NCBI GenBank assembly: GCA_002783205.1
Contig: PFEY01000008.1
Coordinates: 4,219-48,880 of the forward strand
Reading direction: 5' to 3'
Source: Rhodobacteraceae bacterium CG17_big_fil_post_rev_8_21_14_2_50_63_15
Lineage (GTDB): Bacteria; Pseudomonadota; Alphaproteobacteria; Rhodobacterales; Rhodobacteraceae
DNA: 44,662 bases
Shown here in pieces: positions 40,487-44,662 of the stretch (positions are counted from its first letter, which is position 1; every line of letters begins with the position of its first letter). A program made the translations under genes and the position numbers. The notes under the pieces were generated by a model. It did no database searches, was not told the origin of the DNA, and worked only from the letters and a program-made list of their open reading frames with translations.

Positions 40487-41347
40487 ATGCGCATGGTTTA
40501 TGTGAACGGCGACTATCTGCCCGAGACCGAGGCGCGCGTCTCGATCTTTGACCGCGGTTTTCTCATGGCCGACGGGGTTTATGAGGTGACGAGCATTCTG
40601 GGCGGCAAGCTGATTGATTTCGCCGGGCATCTGGCGCGGCTGGAGCGGTCGCTGAACGAGCTCGACATCAAGAAGCCGGCGGCGTTTGACGATCTGCTGG
40701 AGATCCACCGCGAACTGGTGGCGCGCAACGAAATCGACGAAGGACTTGTCTATCTTCAGATCACGCGGGGCAGCAGCGGCGATCGCGATTTCGTCTTTCC
40801 CGACCCCGAGACGACCGAGCCGACGCTGGTCATGTTCACCCAATCCAAGCCCGGTCTGGCGGACAATCCCGCTGCCAGAAAAGGCATCAAGATCATAAGC
40901 ATAGAGGATATTCGCTGGGGCAGGCGGGACATCAAGACGGTGCAGTTGCTCTATCCCTCGATGGGCAAGATGATGGCCAGACGGGCCGGATGTGACGACG
41001 CCTGGATGGTCGAGGACGGGCATGTGACGGAAGGCACGAGCAACAATGCCTATATCGTCAGCGGCAACCGGATCATCACGCGGCAGTTGTCGCATGACAT
41101 CCTGCACGGGATCACCCGGGCGGCGGTGCTGCGCATGGCGCGCGAGGCGCAGATGGAAGTCGAGGAGCGCCCCTTTACCATCGCGGAGGCGAAGCAGGCA
41201 GACGAGGCCTTTCTGACCTCTGCCAGTGCCTTTGTCATGCCGGTGGTCGAGATCGACGGGGTGGCTCTGGGCGATGGCCGGCCGGGGCGCATTGCCACGC
41301 GGTTGCGCGAAATCTACCTTGAGGAAATCCGCAAGACGGCGGTCTGA
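40487..41347 (+). CDS. D-amino-acid transaminase (class IV PLP aminotransferase)
   Basis: 286 residues from ATG 40487 (GGGGA 7 bases upstream, 4 bases after the epimerase stop). Fold-type IV motifs: FDRGFLMADGVYEV (Tyr32), PLP Lys150 (RRDIKTVQLLYPS) and Glu182 with the phosphate loop (TEGTSNNAYIV), matching Bacillus D-amino acid transaminase (Lys145, Glu177). Transfers amino groups between D-alanine/D-glutamate and 2-oxo acids. Operon with the dipeptide epimerase suggests processing of D-residues from peptides. Branched-chain L-transaminase activity is less likely given the DIKSL-like lysine context. Confidence 0.88.
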   Translation: MRMVYVNGDYLPETEARVSIFDRGFLMADGVYEVTSILGGKLIDFAGHLARLERSLNELDIKKPAAFDDLLEIHRELVARNEIDEGLVYLQITRGSSGDRDFVFPDPETTEPTLVMFTQSKPGLADNPAARKGIKIISIEDIRWGRRDIKTVQLLYPSMGKMMARRAGCDDAWMVEDGHVTEGTSNNAYIVSGNRIITRQLSHDILHGITRAAVLRMAREAQMEVEERPFTIAEAKQADEAFLTSASAFVMPVVEIDGVALGDGRPGRIATRLREIYLEEIRKTAV

Positions 41348-41364
41348 GCGCGTCCCGCCTGCAC

Positions 41365-41391
41365 AGCGTGTACGCGGAAAAAGTACGCGCT
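41365..41391 (+). terminator. hairpin after the D-amino-acid transaminase gene
   Basis: AGCGTGTAC (41365-41373) and GTACGCGCT (41383-41391) pair over 9 positions with one G-U, loop GCGGAAAAA. Located 18 bases after the stop; no T run. Weak terminator or mRNA 3' stem. Confidence 0.4.
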
Positions 41392-41492
41392 GCACCGGCG
41401 TGCTTTCCTGCACAGAAACTGGGCATTCCTGTGGAATTGTGCGGCGGCGGAAAGAGGTGCATCTTGGGGGTCTCAAAGAGGAGGACCGCCCC

Positions 41493-41984
41493 ATGACCCC
41501 CGTTCATCCCGAAGCCCGGATCGGCCACGTGCATCTCAAGGTTGCCGATCTCGACCGGGCCATCGCGTTCTATTCCGGGGTGCTTGGATTCGAGCTGCAA
41601 CAGAAATTCGGCACCCGAGCCGCGTTCCTGTCGGCGGGGGGCTATCATCACCATCTCGGGCTCAACACCTGGGAGAGCCTTGGCGGAAGGCCCGCGCCCA
41701 AGGGGCATACCGGTCTTTATCACACGGCGTTTCTCTATCCCGACCGGGCGCAGCTTGCGGATGCGCTGCGGCGGGTGATCCGGGCGGGGATCCCCATCGA
41801 GGGGGCGGCCGATCACGGGGTGAGCGAGGCGATCTATATCTCTGACCCGGATGGCAACGGGGTCGAGCTCTATTGCGACCGCGCGCCCGAGGGCTGGCCG
41901 CGCGACGCTGATGGCAACCTTGCCATGGTCAATGATCCCATCGATTTGAATGAACTTCTTTCCCACGCTCCGGCGGAGGGCTAG
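41493..41984 (+). CDS. VOC family protein, catechol 2,3-dioxygenase-like
   Basis: 163 residues from ATG 41493 (GAGGAGG 8 bases upstream). Two beta-alpha-beta-beta-beta modules with the metal triad His12 (IGHVHLKV), His77 (GLYHTAF) and Glu125 (DPDGNGVELY). It resembles the N-terminal module of CatE/YfiE-type extradiol dioxygenases in the stretch GLYHTAFLYPDRAQLADAL. The substrate is unknown; many short members are glyoxalase or bleomycin-resistance-like proteins. Stands alone between two transaminase genes. Confidence 0.85.
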   Translation: MTPVHPEARIGHVHLKVADLDRAIAFYSGVLGFELQQKFGTRAAFLSAGGYHHHLGLNTWESLGGRPAPKGHTGLYHTAFLYPDRAQLADALRRVIRAGIPIEGAADHGVSEAIYISDPDGNGVELYCDRAPEGWPRDADGNLAMVNDPIDLNELLSHAPAEG

Positions 41985-42037
41985 ACGCTCTTGCCGGTCC
42001 GGCCTAGGCTGTGTCCGAAGCAGGGAAGGGGAGGCAA

Positions 42038-42901
42038 ATGGCAACCGGCAAGAATATCCGCACCTATTTCGATGGGGGCTGGCACGAGGGCGATCTGGCA
42101 GTGATCCGGGCGGCGGATCACGGGGCCTGGCTGGGCACCACGGTGTTTGACGGAGCACGCTATGTCGAGGGGATCGCGCCCGATCTCGACAAGCATTGCG
42201 CGCGGGTGAATGCCTCTGCCCGCGCGTTGATGATCATGCCGACGGTGGACCCAAAAGACATGGTGGGGATCATCTGGGAGGGCCTCAGGCTCTATCCCAA
42301 GGATGCTGCCCTCTACATCCGGCCGATGTATTGGGCGCTGGACGGGGGCGATCTTGGGATCGTGCCGAAGGAGGGCGCCACCGGCTTTGCCATTTCGCTG
42401 GAAGAAATCCCGATGCCGCCGCCGGGGTTCAGCACCACGCTCTGCCGCACGCGATTCCGCCGTCCGGTGCTTGAGGATGCGGTGGTCAACGCCAAGGCCG
42501 GGTGCCTCTATCCGAACAATGCACGGATGCTGAAAGAGGCGCTCAGCAAGGGGTTCGGCAATGCGCTGGTCGCCGATGCGCTGGGCAATGTGGCCGAGAC
42601 GGCGACGGCGAATGTATTTGCGGTCAAGGATGGCGAGGTGTTCACGCCGATTCCCAATGGCACGTTTCTGGCCGGGATCACGCGGGCGCGACATATCGAG
42701 AACCTGCGCCGCGCGGGGATCGCGGTGCATGAAACCGTGATGACCTTTGACGATTTCCGGGCGGCGGACGAGGTGTTCCTGTCGGGCAACCTGATGAAGG
42801 TGACGCCGGTCTCGGCCTTTGAGGAGACGCATTATCAACCGGGACCGATGACCGAGAGGGTGCGGCAACTCTATTGGGACTGGGCGCATTCCAGAGGCTG
42901 A
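42038..42901 (+). CDS. branched-chain amino acid aminotransferase-like protein (class IV)
   Basis: 287 residues from ATG 42038, SD-like GGGGAGG just upstream. PLP Lys153 in VVNAKAGCLYPNNARM and Glu187 with phosphate loop (NVAETATANVF). The usual IlvE segment around the lysine (NYxNSxxA) is replaced by LYPNNAR, and the gene lies far from ilv genes, so this is probably a second, specialised transaminase rather than the housekeeping IlvE. The first ~30 residues (YFDGGWHEGDLAVIRAADHG) follow the branched-chain family. Convergent with the BLUF gene 20 bases away. Confidence 0.82.
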   Translation: MATGKNIRTYFDGGWHEGDLAVIRAADHGAWLGTTVFDGARYVEGIAPDLDKHCARVNASARALMIMPTVDPKDMVGIIWEGLRLYPKDAALYIRPMYWALDGGDLGIVPKEGATGFAISLEEIPMPPPGFSTTLCRTRFRRPVLEDAVVNAKAGCLYPNNARMLKEALSKGFGNALVADALGNVAETATANVFAVKDGEVFTPIPNGTFLAGITRARHIENLRRAGIAVHETVMTFDDFRAADEVFLSGNLMKVTPVSAFEETHYQPGPMTERVRQLYWDWAHSRG

Positions 42902-42909
42902 GCCCAAAG

Positions 42910-42925
42910 GATAACGGGGGTTATC
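42910..42925. terminator. short hairpin between convergent genes
   Basis: GATAAC (42910-42915) and GTTATC (42920-42925) with a GGGG loop, covering the stop codon of the BLUF gene. Six base pairs and no T run on either side; may help end both convergent transcripts. Confidence 0.3.
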
Positions 42926-43319
42926 TCTGGTCGGCCAGCCGCTGAAAGAAGCCGAGCGCCTGCGCGCCGGCCTCCTTGGCTTCGGTCGCGCCTTGGGCCA
43001 CCGCCTCTCTGCTCCAGACCCAGCTTTGGGCCGGGTCGTCGAGCATCGCCCAATCGGGAAACATCCGGTGGGTGATGCTGCGGCTCAATAGCATTTCCGC
43101 ATTTGCATGGCGGTCATCGCGCCGGATCCGGTCAAAGGTGGCCTCGACCTTGGCCTCGGGCCCTTCGAGGAGTTGCAGATAGAGATCGCCGCGCACGATC
43201 AGCGCGCCGGTGATCCCGTCGTGGGTATTGCAGCGCCGCGCATCGAGCAGGATCCCCGCCAGCATGGCGTCGTCAAAGCCAAAGGGCTGCGAGGCATAGA
43301 TGATCTGGATGAGCGTCAT
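42921..43319 (-). CDS. BLUF-domain blue-light photoreceptor, short form
   Basis: 132 residues with a complete BLUF domain in the first ~95: Tyr8 (IIYAS), Asn31 (CNTHDGITGAL), Gln49 (YLQLLEG), then Trp90 and Met92 (FPDWAML), the residues that contact FAD and form the light-switch hydrogen-bond network in AppA and PixD. The C-terminus is a short Ala-rich helix with no enzymatic output domain, so signalling must go through a partner protein. SD AAAGGAG 8 bases before the ATG. Placed between a transaminase and pheS, without an obvious partner. Confidence 0.93.
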   Translation of the reverse strand: MTLIQIIYASQPFGFDDAMLAGILLDARRCNTHDGITGALIVRGDLYLQLLEGPEAKVEATFDRIRRDDRHANAEMLLSRSITHRMFPDWAMLDDPAQSWVWSREAVAQGATEAKEAGAQALGFFQRLADQR

Positions 43320-43395
43320 GGGCGGGGCTCCTTTGCCGCCACCTTAGGCGGGGAAGGGGGCGGCGTCGATGGGGGAGTCCGGCCTTTGGCGCATT

Positions 43396-43421
43396 GGTGG
43401 CCTTTAGCGGCTAAGGCCACC
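43396..43421 (-). terminator. hairpin overlapping the pheS stop
   Basis: GGTGGCCTT pairs with AAGGCCACC across the pheS stop codon (TAA at 43404-43406), 9 pairs with one bulged base. No T run follows, so a stem-loop stabiliser or Rho-assisted end is as likely as an intrinsic terminator. Confidence 0.45.
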
Positions 43422-44477
43422 ATGCAATGTCGGCTGATCGAAGCTGGCAAAGCCGTAATGCCTGAGCCAGCGCAGGTCTGAATCGAAGAAGGCGCGCAGG
43501 TCCGGGATGCCGTATTTCAGCATCGCGATCCGGTCTATACCCATGCCGAAGGCAAAGCCCTGCCATTCCTCCGGGTCAATGTTCCCGGCCTCCAGAACCT
43601 TGGGATGAACCATGCCGGAGCCGAGGATTTCGAGCCAGTCGTCGCCCTCGCCCACGGTGAGTGTGCCGCCCTCCCAGCTACAGCGGATATCGACCTCGGC
43701 CGAGGGTTCGGTGAACGGAAAATGCGAGGCGCGAAAGCGCAGGTCCACATTGTCCACCTCGAAGAACGCCTTGACGAATTCCTCGAGCACCCATTTGAGG
43801 TTGGCCATTGAAATGTCGCGGTCGATCGCCAGCCCCTCGACCTGATGGAACATCGGCGTATGGGTCTGGTCGTAATCGGCGCGATAGACGCGGCCCGGCG
43901 CGATGATCCGCAAGGGCGCGCCCTGCGCCTGCATCGCGCGGATCTGCACCGGGCTCGTGTGGGTGCGCAGGACATGCGGCGGGCGGTCGTCGCCTTCTGC
44001 CCGATGGGTATAGAACGTGTCCATCTCGGCGCGGGCGGGGTGATGGCCGGGAATGTTGAGCGCGTCGAAATTGAACCAGTCGGATTCGATCTGCGGGCCT
44101 TCGGCGACGGCAAAGCCCATATCGGCAAAGATCGCTGTGACCTCTTCGGTCACTTGGGACACCGGGTGGATCGTGCCCATCCGGCGCGACCGCGCGGGCA
44201 GGGTGACATCGAGCCATTCGGCGCGCAGGCGCTCGTCAAGTGCTGCATCCGACAGCGCGGCCTTGCGGGCGGCCAGAGCCGAAGTGATCTCGTCCTTGAG
44301 CGCGTTGAGCAGGGGGCCTGCGTGCTGGCGCTCCTCGGGGCTCATCCGGCCCAGTTCGCGCATGGCAAGGCTGATCTCGCCCTTCTTGCCGACCGCCTGC
44401 ACGCGCAGATCCTCGAGCGCCGCCTCATCGCGCGCTCCGGCAATCAGTGTCAGATATTTTCCCCGCAGATCTTTCAT
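43404..44477 (-). CDS. pheS: phenylalanyl-tRNA synthetase alpha subunit
   Basis: 357 residues, standard length. N-terminal coiled-coil tRNA-binding arm (~5-80, [20 protein letters not shown]), then the class II core with motif 2 ([20 protein letters not shown]), [17 protein letters not shown] and motif 3 ([13 protein letters not shown]). Charges tRNA-Phe together with PheT, which is not visible downstream on this strand within the window (the next gene is BLUF), so pheT must be at a distance. The partial gene at the right edge lies upstream on the same strand, about 70 bases away. Confidence 0.98.
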   Translation of the reverse strand: MKDLRGKYLTLIAGARDEAALEDLRVQAVGKKGEISLAMRELGRMSPEERQHAGPLLNALKDEITSALAARKAALSDAALDERLRAEWLDVTLPARSRRMGTIHPVSQVTEEVTAIFADMGFAVAEGPQIESDWFNFDALNIPGHHPARAEMDTFYTHRAEGDDRPPHVLRTHTSPVQIRAMQAQGAPLRIIAPGRVYRADYDQTHTPMFHQVEGLAIDRDISMANLKWVLEEFVKAFFEVDNVDLRFRASHFPFTEPSAEVDIRCSWEGGTLTVGEGDDWLEILGSGMVHPKVLEAGNIDPEEWQGFAFGMGIDRIAMLKYGIPDLRAFFDSDLRWLRHYGFASFDQPTLHGGLSR

Positions 44478-44548
44478 CGCTCGCGTCCCAATGATCCCTT
44501 GGGCGGGTTAGCGCGCATCGCGGCGGCGTGCAAGCGATAGTCCGCTGT

Positions 44549-44662
44549 TCAGCCCTTGGGGCGGTGATGCTGCGCGTCCTTGAGCATTGCCTCAAGCTGT
44601 GCCAGCCGGGTCAGCACCTCGTCGCGGTAGCTGTCGGTCTTGACCGAATCCTCGGCATGGTG
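44549..44662 (-). CDS. C-terminal end of a small protein of unknown function (truncated by the window)
   Basis: 37 C-terminal codons ending in TGA (44549-44551). The piece reads as a helix (SYRDEVLTRLAQLEAMLKDA) with a His/Pro/Lys tail, probably a coiled-coil or small cytosolic protein. Codon use fits the neighbours. Too little is visible to name it. Confidence 0.6.
   Translation of the reverse strand, partial: HHAEDSVKTDSYRDEVLTRLAQLEAMLKDAQHHRPKG

Overview
The window is a GC-rich stretch of chromosome from an alphaproteobacterium, most likely a marine member of the Rhodobacterales (Roseobacter group). Support comes from the L-malyl-CoA lyase of Rhodobacter type, a rpsO-pnp block, high G+C wobble positions, a thiF(rhodanese)-thiY-tenA thiamine cluster and several small stress proteins typical of the group. 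No plasmid, phage, IS or CRISPR signature was seen.

Layout. 1-2115: end of a thiamine biosynthesis/salvage operon (ThiF-rhodanese, pyrimidine-binding ThiY, TenA). 2499-13995: an export locus with a 2131-residue animal-type haem peroxidase carrying RTX repeats, a PrtD-type type I secretion ABC transporter, a second RTX protein with an N-terminal hydrophobic segment, and an HlyD/PrtE adaptor. No TolC-type outer-membrane component is present. The peroxidase most resembles the secreted Mn(II)-oxidising peroxidases (MopA) of Aurantimonas, Erythrobacter and Roseobacter. 14106-14777: a convergent LuxR-type regulator with a degenerate receiver domain.

15489-25556 is an envelope/stress island of mostly small genes: two OmpA-domain proteins, DUF3185, a possible 24-residue membrane peptide, a DUF883 (YqjD-like) and YqjE-like pair, an AI-2E family exporter, DUF3309, a Crp/Fnr regulator, small hypotheticals, a fatty acid desaturase and an entericidin lipoprotein. 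A tRNA-Arg(CCT) follows. 26049-29232 holds a LacI regulator, a 3-hydroxyisobutyrate-dehydrogenase-like enzyme and a third RTX protein with an N-terminal hydrophobic segment. 29380-31961 is the housekeeping pair rpsO-pnp, each with a clear intrinsic terminator.

32061-41347 reads as a peptide/alanine utilisation region: an Lrp regulator divergent from alanine dehydrogenase, two peptide-type ABC permeases, a fused double ATPase, then (across the inverted mcl1 gene) a dipeptide epimerase and a D-amino-acid transaminase. Together these could import small peptides such as murein fragments, epimerise L-Ala-D-Glu and convert the D- and L-alanine or glutamate released; this is inference, and no solute-binding protein gene is present. 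41493-44662 holds a VOC dioxygenase-like protein, a branched-chain transaminase-like protein, a BLUF blue-light photoreceptor, pheS and the end of a small unknown gene.

The most interesting system is the peroxidase-type I secretion locus with its unusual internal RTX partner, intra-operon hairpin and neighbouring atypical regulator. The cluster of tiny stress genes and the peptide-epimerase region come next.
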